Positions 35,860 through 46,750 of a DNA stretch of 64,000 nt are shown here, piece after piece. The position numbers and the translations under genes were made by a program. The notes under the pieces are model-generated. The model worked only from the letters and a program-made list of their open reading frames with translations, was not told the origin of the DNA and did no database searches. Positions within the stretch are counted from its first letter, which is position 1; each line of letters starts with the position of its first letter. The DNA comes from Aselliscus stoliczkanus (taxonomy: Eukaryota; Chordata; Mammalia; Chiroptera; Hipposideridae), in assembly GCA_033961575.1 (NCBI GenBank), contig CM066728.1, forward strand, positions 111,060,852 to 111,124,851, read 5' to 3'.

Positions 35860-37735
35860 AGGTTGTTAATTTTTTCCTTTCAGTGGTTTAAATATTTCAT
35901 TCCATCTTGCTTGCATGGTTTCTTACAAGAATTTTGCTGTAATTTTTATATTTGTTCCTCTAAAGGTAAAGTGAGTCTCCTACTCCCAACTAGGTTCTTT
36001 CAAGATTTTCTGTTTTTCTTTCATTTCTGCAGTTTGAATATCATTTACGGATATGTATGTGTGTGTGTGTGTGTGCACGTGCTCGCGTGCGTGCATGCAT
36101 GCATGCGTGCGTTTGTGTGTGTGTGTGTGTTACTTACACTGGTTGACATTCTCTGAGCTTTTTCCTTCCTTGCATTTTGGCAAGCCCTGTATTTATTTGA
36201 TTTTTTTGTGGCAGTCTTCTGAGATATGTAACTATTATCAGGTACCAGAACTGAGGCAAATGGGTCTTTTCTGTGTGTGTATGTTGCTCTGGCTAGGAGT
36301 TGGGGTTTTTTTGTTTGTTTGTTTGCTTTTTACTGCAGATAAAAGTGCCAGAGGCTATACTTTCTTCTGCTACACATATGTCTGTCCACACTCCTGACTT
36401 TGATCTTTCCTACACATTCCACCTGTGAGAGAATCTGTGTCTTTCAGCTCTTTCATTTCTAATGTACTCTCTATATTGGATCTGTCTGTGTCTTTGTGGT
36501 GATGAAGTAAATAGGAAAAAGGTAAACTGTATTCTTCTGATTCAATCTTAGTGTTCAGTCAGTCTGTGTCTCAGGCTGTGACCTTCACAAGTGCTACAAC
36601 CCTCTCCATTTCCTTACCCCTCTCCCTACTCTTTTCCCTGGATGAGGAAAATAGATTTCCAGAAATTTTCCTTGCATCTCTGACCTCTGAAAATTATGAT
36701 GTTTGTCAGGTGAGATAGGAGGGCTACATGGGTCTGGAACGGGGGCAATGCCCATCTCTCATCTAGGATAAGGGGTTCAAGAATATTCCTTTCCCCTGGA
36801 GCATAGGTCTTTGTAACAGAAAAGACTCCAGATATTTTTCACAATGATTGCGCTTTCCCTCCTGCCAAGGGATCTGTCTCAGGCCTTCACCATGAGGACC
36901 TCCCAGGCTCTTTGCAGATAAAGTTCATGGAAGTATTCCCACCCCAGGATATCAGTCCCCAGGAGGTTTTCCCTCTAATGCTAGTCCACACTGAGCCTCC
37001 AGAAATTCATGAAAATTAACATTTCAGTGTTTTTACCAGATTGTGTCTCTATGGCTTTTGCTTTAGGTTAGCACACCACAGGTTTACCTCCCTGGATAAA
37101 CATTTATTTCCAAATTTCAGGCTGGTATTTTAACTTCCAACCTCTGTTCTTTGGTGGGTCGAATAATATTTATTGATTTTCAGTTTCGCCAACTCTTTCT
37201 TGGTCTACGTGTGGAAGTGATTAATTCCATGCTCATTACATGCAGGGGCTGAAGCTGGGAGACCCTACACTAATTTATGTTTTTAAATTCAGATATTTAT
37301 TTTCAGTTCTCATTTCTACTTATTTTATTGTTTTCATATCTGATTGAGATTTCCTTTCTCCTTAGTCACTTTATCATGTTTTCAGTTAAATCTTTGAATA
37401 TATTTATAATTACTTCTTAAAGTCCTTGTTTTGTAATTCCAACATTTGGGTCATATTTAGATGTGTCACTGTTCACTCTTTCTTATTCTTAATTAAAAAT
37501 CATATGTTCCTGCTTCTTTGTGTGTCTGGTGATTTTTTTCATTGTATTTTATGGTAGACATTGTGAATAACATATTATGAGCAATGAGTACTATGCTGTC
37601 TTCCTCTAAACAACACTGAGTCGTTCTGGAAGGCAAATAACTTTCCAGGTGTTAGTCTAGTCCTGTTGGTCTGGTTTCATTCTTTTTAGTGTGGTTTTAT
37701 TTAGTAGACATCTTTATTAAAAGATGGTCATATGA
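35860..37735 (-). mobile_element. LINE-1 5' region, antisense
   Basis: Reverse-complement old-L1 spacer/5' text is present: CTCTAAAGGTAAAGTGAGTC, TTTCAAGATTTTCTGTTTTT, CAGTTTGAATATCATTTACG, AACATTTGGGTCATATTTAG, GTGTGTCTGGTGATTTTTTT and AGACATTGTGAATAACATAT. A GT/GC tract interrupts it. The middle (about 36400-37260) is less certain. Confidence 0.6.
36049..36131. repeat. GT/GC alternating purine-pyrimidine tract
   Basis: A GT run passes into GCACGTGC, GCGTGCGTGCATGCATGCAT and back to GT. Nearly every step alternates purine and pyrimidine over about 80 bases, the sequence type that most readily adopts Z-DNA under negative supercoiling. Confidence 0.9.
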
Positions 37736-37839
37736 TTATTCAGATAAGTTACAAAAGGATGTTTTATGATATATCTGGAATGAAAATGAATGCAGAATCC
37801 AGCGTTTTCTCTTATCCCATTGAAGTCACTCAAAGGTAA

Positions 37840-38560
37840 AAGGGGAAAGCAAAAGCATTTTTGGCAGAAGTAGAAACTAGATAAAATCCACACACTGGAT
37901 CTCTCCTATATTGCTGCTGGAAATATGAAGTGAGACAGGCACTTTGGAAAACTGTTTGGTGCTCCTTAAAAAAATGAAGCATGCAATTACCATGCAACCC
38001 AGAAATTACATGCCTGGGACTCATTCCAGATAAATGAAAATAAGTGTTCACACAAGAATCTGTACATGACTTTTCAAAGCAGTTTTATTCGTAATAGATA
38101 TACAAACTAAATACCCAGATGCTGACAGACAGGGAGATGGCTAAACAACTTGTGGTACCTCCACACCGTGGATGACTTTTCAGCAATAAGGACATGCATG
38201 ACAACCTGGATGGATCAGCAGAGAATTGAGCCAAATCAAAAGAGCCAATCCCAGGTGCTGTATGATCCCATCTATATAGCATTTGGGAAATGGCAAAATT
38301 ATAGAAATGGGGAACAGGTTTGTTGTAGCAAGGAATGAAGGAGGGAGTGGGTGTGGACAGGAAGTGAAGGTGGCTATAAGAGGAGCACAGGAATTCTGGT
38401 GGTGAGGAAAATGTTCTGTCTTTGCTGTGCCAGTGTCAATGTACTGCCCATGGTTTTACACGGCAGCTTCCTAAGGTTTTACCATTGGGAGAAGCAGGAA
38501 AAAGGTTCTATGGGATCTCTCTGTATCAGCTCTTCAGTGTAATAAATTAAATTAAATGTA
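37840..38560 (+). mobile_element. LINE-1 3' end, sense
   Basis: Plus-strand L1 3' text is in order: TTGCTGCTGGAAATATGAAG, GGAAAACTGTTTGGTGCTCC, TGCAACCCAGAAATTACATG, TGTACATGACTTTTCAAAGC, ATACCCAGATGCTGACAGAC, ATGACAACCTGGATGGATCA and GTATGATCCCATCTATATAG. It is an old, inactive copy. The minus frame at 37830-38051 is an antisense artefact. Confidence 0.88.
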
Positions 38561-38639
38561 TTAAATCCATAATTATGTCTAAATATACAAAGTTTAACTA
38601 AAAATAAATGAACATAAAAAGTATGGAGATTAACAAATT

Positions 38640-40140
38640 TTGCTTATCGAATCACAGTATTTAAGACAGTATTTAAATTTGATAGTTTTGGTGTGCTCAT
38701 AGATAAATTCATGGAACAGAATACAAAGTCCAGAAACAGATGAACTATATAAGAACTTAATAAATAAAAAGATAGAAATTTAAATTGCTGGGATAGAAGA
38801 GTGAGTAACACCTGGATAAGTAGTCAAGAAATATTTCTGGTTCTATTGCTATTTGGATAAAATAGAGTTAGAGCATTTAATTCTAGATGCATGAAAGAAG
38901 TAAATGTAAACATAATAAAACTAGGAAAACCATGTAGTTAGACATTTATCTGATCTCTACTGGGAAAATGGATCATTTTGATCAAGTAAAAATTTAAAAC
39001 TTCTACATGACTAAGTTATCTAAACAAAATTTAAAGGAAAACAACAAGTCAATTTAAGATATATGCTATCACATATCATGAATAAAAGATTAATATATTA
39101 TTTAGCTCTTACAAATGAACAAAACATTCACAATAAGCAGATGAAAAGGAGATTTCATTAGTACAAAAAAAATTCAAGTAGTCAAAAATATAAATATACA
39201 AACTTATTACTATTGATGAATAAAGTAGTTAAAACATCAAGTTGACAATATTTGCGCCTCCCAATTGGATATTTGTGTCCTATCACAACAGAAAAACACC
39301 AGTATTGATAGAGTACACTAAAATACACATTTCTGTTGGTAGGAATATACATTAGCAAATTCTTTCAAGATGTTAGTTGAGCAATATGAATGAGAAAGTA
39401 TAAATAACTTCATATTCTTCTAGCTCAATCAGGCTTGCACAACATTTTTGTTTAAGGATGTTCCTTATCACCGCATTTATAGTAGTGAATAAATGGAAAC
39501 AATCTAGGTATACAACAAAAGATTATATTGGGTTGTTGGAACAGTCATGACATATTTTTTAAAAAAAAGAATATATGTTAATAGCCAGTTTTTCACAACT
39601 GTTGAGAAGTAAATTCCCTCATTAGATGCTGTAGGAATACATTAGAATGTATGGAATGGAGAGAAATTTGAGAATATGTACTCTGAATGTTTCACTCAAA
39701 GATATTATTCTAGAAAGATACTTAGAAAAATAATCAAAAAACACTAAGATTCATGTTGGAGAACTTTGGTGAATTATGTGTTGGGGGAAACTGGTGATAT
39801 AAATGTTCAGTGGTGGAGATTAGCTAAAGAGAGTCCATTCAAATACTAGAACAATATAAAATGAATACATTTATAAATAAAATATATTTAAAATATATTT
39901 TAACATATTATAAAATAACATTTTATAAACTATAAAATAACATTAAATTTAAAATGCAAGATGTAAATGTGTTCATATAAGAATGTCAGTAGGTATATAG
40001 AAACATAAATTTCTAGGATAGTTTATCAATATTACCTATCTCAGAGAATCATTATATATGTTAAATAAGGTAATGTGTAGAAAGAATTTAATACATAAGA
40101 TGTTCCATGTACTCTTTGAACGTTAGCTCTTTTATTATTT
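38640..40140 (+). mobile_element. Probable L1/HAL1-type LINE sequence, sense, very diverged
   Basis: A-rich plus-strand sequence with CAGTATTGATAGAGTACACT, TTCTGTTGGTAGGAATATAC, GCATTTATAGTAGTGAATAA and ATGGAAACAATCTAGGTATA in the order seen at the 3' end of HAL1 and old L1. A local duplication of TATAAAATAACATT lies near 39909-39945. Confidence 0.5.
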
Positions 40141-41671
40141 TAAAAAAACAACACACAAACGCACATCTAAAAGAAATGCACTGAAAAAATCATAAAGTGA
40201 ACAGTAAAATTAGTCTTTTTGAAGTTTGTTTACAAAATGAGTCATTTTATAATCAATTTAGAAATTAGTTTTAAGGCATAATTGTAAACAAGCTTATGCA
40301 GTACAGTAGAGTATATTAACATAAAAGGAACATAAAATGTTTTTATTCTATTCATTAGTAAATAGAGTTCCTGGCAAGTTTTATTTTTCTAAGAAATTGG
40401 ATTTTTACAAATATTACTTAAAAATACGGATACCAAATTCCTCAAAGGAAAAACATATTTCTCTGAATGTACAACATTGTGTGAAAGCATGTATTTTCAT
40501 CCAAAACGTTTGCTTCTGCTTTTCCATGTTCGGAAATCATTGAGAAGTTAACCTCTCCTAAATCATTTCAGTGAATGTCTTGGAGGCTTCATTACAAACT
40601 GAGTCCACGGTCATTTTAAATGTTCTGAAGTGCAGTTTCTTCAATGTGTTCTATTATTGAGAAAATAACACAGAGCAGGTTTACATTTTCATCTTTACTA
40701 TGATCAGAGCTAAAATATTAGCTGAAGCATGTGGCTAGCTCATTCGAAAACAACTTTACTAATCAAATTCAATAAGCTTTTTCTTTGTCATTTAGCTACT
40801 ATTGACTTTCCTTAAGAGTACTTTGAACTTAAATCAGTTTATAGTATGATTTGCATTGTGCATCAATCGAACCTTTAAAAGTGTTTTTAAAATTTCCAGG
40901 CCAGTGCAGGAAATTGTTCACCTCTGCAATGCTAACCATCTTATATGTGTCACAGAGGTGGCTGTGTTATGCACTGAAATCTGTGTCGTGGAGCAACTGA
41001 CATCCATCAGGGAGCACGAATGGGCTTGAGGAAAGTTTGCTCCCAGAAGGCAAGTACCAGATTCATCTTAATTTTATTGTGTTCCAAAGCATGCATTTCA
41101 TTCGATCCTTCAGTATTTGGAGAACCCAGTGGTCATGACTGCTTTTCTGAAAGGCGTGGACTGTGCCACTCCCAGCCTGGTGCCTGCAGGAACAGCAATT
41201 ATAGGTAAAAGAACAGACATCACTGAAGCCCACTTAGAACACGGTTCCTCTTCCGGCTCCCCTAGACAGGCAGAGACCTCATGTTCATCACACTCCTCTA
41301 CCGACTTTATTTGGAGAACACACCGGATTTCACAGCCCCCAACTTGTTTGAGAAGAAAAGAGGTGGAAGCCATTATGGGGTCCCTGAAGACAGCCCAGTC
41401 GCATTTCTGTTCCGCCTCAAACAGGTTGGCACTTGATGTCAGCCTACTGAATGTCATTGCGCATGTCTCCATCTACCTCCGGTGCATGTGGACAGGTAAG
41501 ATCCACAAGTTAGGCACTCGTTGCGTGTGCACCAGAGGACCCTTTCTGGGGACACGGAGCCATGCGGTTGTTCCCTGAGCCAAGCTGTTTGGCGCTCACA
41601 GATAAGTACCGGACAATGAAGCCTGACAATGCTTTGCCCTCACCTCCTCCAGTTTGTCTGAGGACCTACGC
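40141..41671. other. Unique non-coding sequence
   Basis: 40141-40900 is AT-rich and without a named repeat. 40900-41600 is more GC-balanced and has a 153-codon plus-strand frame (41117-41578) that overlaps a 120-codon minus-strand frame. Neither resembles a known protein and there is no clear exon structure. Confidence 0.45.
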
Positions 41672-41880
41672 CAGTGCCCCTCAGCTGGGGGCCGTTTTGC
41701 CCCTCCTGGGAACACCTGGCAATGTTTGGACACATCTTTGATTGTCACAACTGAGATGGGGTGTGCTACTGTCATCTGGAGGGTAGGGGCCAGGGAAGCT
41801 GTTAAATATCTTACAGGATGGCCCCCTACAAAGAAGCTCCTGGCCCAAGATCTCAGTAGAGCTGAGGTTGAGAAACCTCG
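41672..41880 (+). mobile_element. MER5A (hAT-Charlie non-autonomous DNA transposon)
   Basis: The copy follows the MER5A consensus nearly end to end: CAGTGCCCCTCAGCTGGGGG, CACCTGGCAATGTTTGGACA, TGATTGTCACAACTGAGATG, GGGTAGGGGCCAGGGAAGCT, ACAGGATGGCCCCCTACAAA and terminal GAGGTTGAGAAACC. The terminal inverted repeats remain visible (CAGTG...CTCA against TGAG...). Flanking 8-base duplications are no longer clear, as expected for its age. Confidence 0.93.
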
Positions 41881-42033
41881 GTCTTACAGATGCAAACCTG
41901 CTTAGAAGAACCATGCAAATGTTTCTCACACAACCCTTCAAATCTGCGGTTCCAAGGAAACCCTGCTACAGAAAAAGAGCAATTATCCAATTATTTATGT
42001 GTAACCACAAAGTTTTCTTTAATATCATCACTC

Positions 42034-42054
42034 CCCCCCACACACACACACACA
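42034..42054. repeat. C-run and (CA)n microsatellite
   Basis: CCCCCCCC runs into about eight CA units. Confidence 0.9.
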
Positions 42055-42149
42055 AAATCCATCATTAGTAAGCATAGCCAATATTTATGGAGATTTTACT
42101 TTGTACCACAGTTTCTTCAAAGCAATTCTCTGAAAAGCAATACATTTTT

Positions 42150-42210
42150 CATTTTATTATTAATTACTAATAATAATAATCATTTTATTACTAATTACTA
42201 AAATTATTTT
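42150..42210. repeat. 31-bp AT-rich tandem duplication
   Basis: CATTTTATTATTAATTACTA at 42150 recurs as CATTTTATTACTAATTACTA at 42181, with TAATAATAATAAT between the copies. Confidence 0.85.
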
Positions 42211-42601
42211 AACTTATTTGTATTTTGCAAAAGAACTTGTACCATTTACCAACATTGTCCATTTTCTTTTTTTCTTTCCCCTAACTCTTTGGCTTTTCCT
42301 TAGGTTTGTGAAGCTGATAAGTTGGGGGTTTTTTGTTTGTTTGTTTGTGTTTCTGTTTTTTTAGTCCTATGTCAAGATAATATTTCTTAAAAGTATTTCC
42401 CAAAGTTTCTCCAGGTCTGTTTGGCAACTGCCAGGTGCTTGGCATTTGCTGTTTTGCATGTGAACTTGAACATGGAAACTGTCCGTGCTGAGTGGTCTCC
42501 ATGGTCCCCAGCGCCTTGCTGGTTCCGTGCTTGGCTTCTTCCTCAGAGCCCTGATTTTCCAGCCCTTGTACATGCTCTCCTTTGCCCAACATTTGTTTTT
42601 T

Positions 42602-42730
42602 ATTTTTTATTTTTTAATTTTTTTTTTACTTTTTTTTGAGGGCAGTGTCACTGGCCCTCACATGTGGGACCGAACCGGGGCCGCTGGCTTCCCAAGCCAG
42701 TGCTTAACCACCGCGCCACTCGGCCGGCCC
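42602..42730 (-). mobile_element. tRNA-derived SINE (type 2), copy 2
   Basis: On the minus strand it starts GGGCCGGCCGAGTGGCGCGG, has A-box-like TGGCGCGGTGG, the hairpin CTGGC-TTGGGAA-GCCAG, B box GGTTCGGTCCC and ends GCCAGTGACACTGCCCTCAA with an A-rich tail. It is flanked by a perfect 18-base duplication, GCCCAACATTTGTTTTTT, at 42584-42601 and 42731-42748. This is the best preserved copy and the best guide to the family sequence. Confidence 0.95.
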
Positions 42731-42749
42731 GCCCAACATTTGTTTTTTA

Positions 42750-43740
42750 AAATAATCTGCTTTAGATGAATTTATCTTTTATTTGGTAAGAGCCAGATGA
42801 CCAAAGGACAGGCGTTCCCCACCTTGATGCATCTCGTACCCTCCCTCCCCCCGACCACGCTTATGGAAGGTTGGCTCACAGTGACAGGACCTGGGTGAGA
42901 CAGTACCTGGCAGGTAGGAGGTGTGATATCTCAGTTCTTTATGACACTGAAAACAGGTACTGTGACGTGACACTTGAAGAAGAGATTGTGCCCAATGGAC
43001 TACCCTCATCCCCTGACTGGCACTGCCCCAAAAAGTAATGCAGACGTATTTATCTTATTGATGAATGTCACCATTGTTAGTATAAGCATGCATCAGGACA
43101 TTTTTTATCACCTCAATAAGCAAAATACACCCTTTTCATTCAAAATGCAAACAGGCAAACTGCCTGAGAAGCAGAGAGCTATTAAGCCCGTGGCTGGGTC
43201 TGGTCTGTCTTGAAGGTGACTGCCGTGATTCAGGCTCTTGGAAGCCATGGGGGATTGGTCTTTCTGTCTCTTAAGAACCCCACCTTTGTCTGGAAAAAAA
43301 AAACCAAAAACCTGTATAAGAGACACACATTTTCTTGCAGGGGCCAAAAGCTCTGGTTGCCACCTCTCCACCTCTTTTGATGTTCAGTCTTCCAGGGAAA
43401 GTTTCTAACCTGAAATCCACCCACCCCTCTGATTTACCGCCCTGTGAGGTTCCGGGAGAAGAGGCATCATGGACGGACAAGGGCAAAGGAAAACAACACC
43501 GGAGTGATTGGTAAGAGGTTGGTGTTCTTTAAAAACGGTAGTGTGCTGGATAAAGGGGTGAGGTTGGGGGCTTCCGCCCCCGTGCGTCTGGAGTCAAGCC
43601 TGCTCTGGTCAGATTGGGGTGGCTCACAGATCGGGGGCTGGTAATCTGGTCACCGTCTTTCTCCTTTTCATGCTGTGTTTTCTTCGGAGCCCCTGCCCCT
43701 GGTTCCAGCCTGTGACAGTGTGATAAGACAGTGGGAATTT
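42750..43740. other. Unique non-coding sequence
   Basis: No gene or named repeat recognised; an A-run lies near 43294-43303. Confidence 0.5.
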
Positions 43741-43747
43741 AGTCATC

Positions 43748-44020
43748 ATGGCTGCAGCAAAGGCGCTCAGCGAAGGGATTATGATATCCCATAACCCTCC
43801 CATTAGCCACGGACCCGGGCAGCTCGGCGGCGATTACAGGCCTCAGCACCACTCTGGTTTTCTCCCCCTTGGCCTGCTGGCTGGTATTTTTGGCCTGTTT
43901 TATTTCTACATTCACTTTGTAAAAGAGAAAGCTTTGCAAGATAACCCAGAGAGAGTCATCCTCGCAATCAGGCCCCTAAACCTGGGTGCCCAGCCCTCCA
44001 AAATGGAGCTGCAGAAGTGA
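43748..44020 (+). other. 90-codon open frame with one hydrophobic segment (candidate only)
   Basis: The ATG sits in a strong Kozak context (A at -3, G at +4). The frame starts with MAAAKALSEG and has one continuous hydrophobic stretch at roughly residues 38-60 (FLPLGLLAGIFGLFYFYIHF) followed by basic residues (VKEK), as in small single-pass membrane proteins. I do not recognise the protein. There is no visible promoter or downstream poly(A) signal that clearly belongs to it, and a chance frame or a conserved non-coding element is the likelier explanation. Immediately downstream, 44050-44230 is CpG-richer than its surroundings. Confidence 0.2.
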
Positions 44021-44102
44021 GCCCACTTCTCGCCAAGGAGGCTGGAGGGCTATCGGGGCGTCGCAGCCAGTGCCCACGGGCCAGCCATCTGTATTAGGCT
44101 GT

Positions 44103-44132
44103 CATGGGGCACGGAGGCATGGGGCACGGAGG
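44103..44132. repeat. 15-bp tandem duplication
   Basis: CATGGGGCACGGAGG occurs twice in direct succession within a short CpG-richer patch (about 44050-44230) that is too small to call a CpG island. Confidence 0.9.
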
Positions 44133-44809
44133 GGCCCCAGGGGGCGGCCAAGAGGGGAGGCAGCGCGAGCAGGCACCGCAGACAGGGCCCCTCCCGTCAC
44201 TGCGACGCACGCGTTCGTGGTGGCTGTCGCCTTTTTCTTTGTTTGCACCGAGGCCATGTCTAACATTGAATGACACCTTCTGTGAGGGGCCGTTCAGGAG
44301 AGGAAGCTGGTCAGAACATGGAAACGCCTCCAACGAGCCTCGGTGTAGGAGTGCTCGCTCTGCAAACCTTTCCTGCACTGGGCTCTCAATGTCAATTCTA
44401 GCAGTTAAAAGCAAATAGGGAAATATCATTAATTACAAATTTAAAGCAAATATATTCCATTGTATTTCTTTGGGACAATTAAAAATGTTGGAAAAACACT
44501 AGACTTTGTTTCTCTAGAGGAAATGTGATATTAATATAACCTACATATGACACACAGGGGAAGTAGAAGATAACCTACGCATGGCATTACATCTCACCAA
44601 AAGGATTTGCAACTTTTAGGTGTTGAAAATAGGACCATGGATTTAAAATAGATAAGCTAATCATAGTCTTAAACATCAATTGAAACCAATAGAAAGCCAT
44701 ATTTACTGAAAATCTCAGTCCCAGGTCATGTGTAAGCAGAGCCTACATGTCATGTCTTCCATTTAAGGATGGGGACCTTGGGCGCCATGTCTCATCAATG
44801 GACAGATAT
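44133..44809. other. Unique sequence, CpG-richer at its start
   Basis: The first 100 bases carry CpG-dense text (GCGACGCACGCGTTCG). The rest is AT-rich, with no gene or named repeat. Confidence 0.45.
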
Positions 44810-44905
44810 GATTACGCCTTTCTCAGAAGGTTCCGGTGAGGATTTTATTAAATGACATAACACAAGTCAAGCACTGGTGACATAGTACGTGCTCCCTCAC
44901 AGCAG
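44810..44905 (-). mobile_element. MIR SINE fragment
   Basis: GAGGATTTTATTAAATGACA, AACACAAGTCAAGCACTGGT and ACATAGTACGTGCTC match the reverse complement of MIR (gaggattaaatgagataatgc...gcacagtgcctggcacatagtaagtgctca). Confidence 0.7.
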
Positions 44906-45065
44906 GGTAGCCAAAATGCCACTGTGACTGCCCAGTTAGGGGGAAGTGAACAGAACCCAGGAGGAGGGTGCAGTTCTGACCCAAGGGACCAGGGAAGGAG
45001 AGTAGACTGGGTCGCTTGGCCTGTTGGGCCAACTCTGAAATGGGCTTAATGCCGGGCAGACATTC

Positions 45066-45070
<5 letters not shown>

Positions 45071-45128
<58 letters not shown>
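45071..45128. repeat. (CT)n microsatellite, 28-29 units
   Basis: A pure CT tract followed by CCCTCCCCCTC. The strand asymmetry (all pyrimidine on plus) permits triplex H-DNA. Arg-Glu or Ser-Leu runs in overlapping frames are repeat artefacts. Confidence 0.98.
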
Positions 45129-45131
<3 letters not shown>

Positions 45132-46717
45132 CCCCTCATACAAATCAGATAATACCCTGGTTGGCTGCCCATATTTCTCACCTCTGGGGATGCTATGTTC
45201 TATTTTAGCATGTTCCCCGACCTTTCTAGGCCAAGGTACCCTGCTGGCCACCATGCCTTGCTGCCTCTTGCTTGTCACTGATGGTTAAGCTCTGCTGTGG
45301 GAGAATTCTGCCATTCCCATCGGTACTTGGGATTTACATTTCATGTCAGCATCTTTTATGGGCCAACCAGATCTATGGATGGAAGCTACCACGGAGCTTC
45401 TCAAAGACAGATATTTAAACCCCTCAAGCAGGCGTTCTGCGTAAACCCATCTCCCAGTCCCACATCCCTTGCCTCCACAGTCTGATGGGACTGTTTCTTA
45501 TTTCATTTATTCCAGCTCATCTAGAAGCCCAAGCTTTAAGAGGCCAGACAGCAAGTCCATTACAGTTCTTCTCAGGGTCCTAAACTGCCCCAGATCAATA
45601 AGCTCTCCCATACCTAGACTTAGATTCTCACCTCCCTCGTCTAACACCTTCAGGAGCCATCCATGCAGGGCCGCCCACGACTGGCTCAAGCATCTTAGGA
45701 GAAAGCTGTAATTTTTTTTTTTTTTTAAGTAACCTGTCTGCTTTCAGAGCAGGGCACATAATTCCCTGCTCACCTGTGCTGGGACATGTGTGCTTATGGG
45801 TCTGGAAGACATGAAGAGATGCCTATTTCTGAGACTGACACATAAATTCAGAATGTATATTCGGGAGTGCTCTTGGGGACAACATGTGTGTTGGGTAAGG
45901 GGAGCAGAACTGAGCAGAGAAGGGAGTTCAACCACAAAACAAACACAGCAGAGGCCTTGATTGATCCTGGCGGAGTGCAGACGCTGGAGTGGCCCTTCAG
46001 AGCTGTCCCATTAGGGCAGAGGGCCAGGCCTTTGCACTCCTTCATGGGCCTGTCATTGTTTGTGCACCGTCCCAGAGAGGAATACAGGCTTTGTGCTAGG
46101 CAGCCTCTCTTGGCTGAGTGAACTTCCTGAGAAGGAATCAGCTGAGCCATTAAATATCTGGATAGACAACTTGAAAGGCACAGAGAGCAGATAGGTGAAT
46201 CATGAGGATGTGTATGATGGAAAAAACTGGGCCATGGGTTACACCTCCATGGAGAGTGTGTAAAGAGAAAGGCAGAAGGCAAAAGGGCACTCATGGCACA
46301 AACACCAGAGATGTGGGGGTGCGGGGGGCCTGTGGATAAACGTGAGCATCGAAGGTGGTGCCATGGGGGCCATCGGAGTTGAGCATTTCACAGAGGAGAG
46401 GATAAGAAAACGCATGCGATGGGGATGGGGACGGTAGTTAGTAAGATATGGACTGAAATGTGACCTTTCACTTGGAGAGAGAGAAGGCCATACCCTCAGC
46501 TGAAGCCATCGGAGCTGAGCGGCGGGCTCAGCAGAGGTCAGGAATGAGCTGAGTTGAGGGAGGAGAGGCAGTCATCCTGAGTGCATTCTGGGAGAGGCTC
46601 GACTAGAAGAGGCGACGAGAGAGCATTGGGCTGGTAGGCAGCATCTCAGGCAACGGGTACGTTTTCAAAACGGAGGCCATTTTAGTGCATCTCGTGACTG
46701 GGAGAGAGAAGCCAATG

Positions 46718-46719
<2 letters not shown>
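45129..46719. other. Unique non-coding sequence
   Basis: No gene is supported. A 148-codon minus-strand frame (45848-46294) overlaps a plus-strand frame and is not recognisable. 46310-46680 is G-rich with repeated CATCGGAG and GAGCTGAG motifs but no defined period. A T-run lies near 45713-45726. Confidence 0.5.

Positions 46720-46748
<29 letters not shown>
46720..46748. repeat. (GT)n microsatellite
   Basis: About 14 uninterrupted GT units. Confidence 0.95.

Positions 46749-46749
<1 letters not shown>

Positions 46750-46750
<1 letters not shown>

Larger units (their letters stand above)
41885..42600. other. Unique sequence with small simple repeats
   Basis: Contains a short (CA)n tract at about 42034-42054 and a two-copy AT-rich tandem duplication at 42150-42210. 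No gene or other named repeat. Confidence 0.5.

Noticed and set aside
41117..41578. A 153-codon plus-strand frame as a gene
   Set aside because: An overlapping minus-strand frame of similar length and no recognisable domain or splice pattern.
44823..45278. A 151-codon frame with an Arg-Glu run
   Set aside because: The run is the reverse translation of the (CT)n tract.
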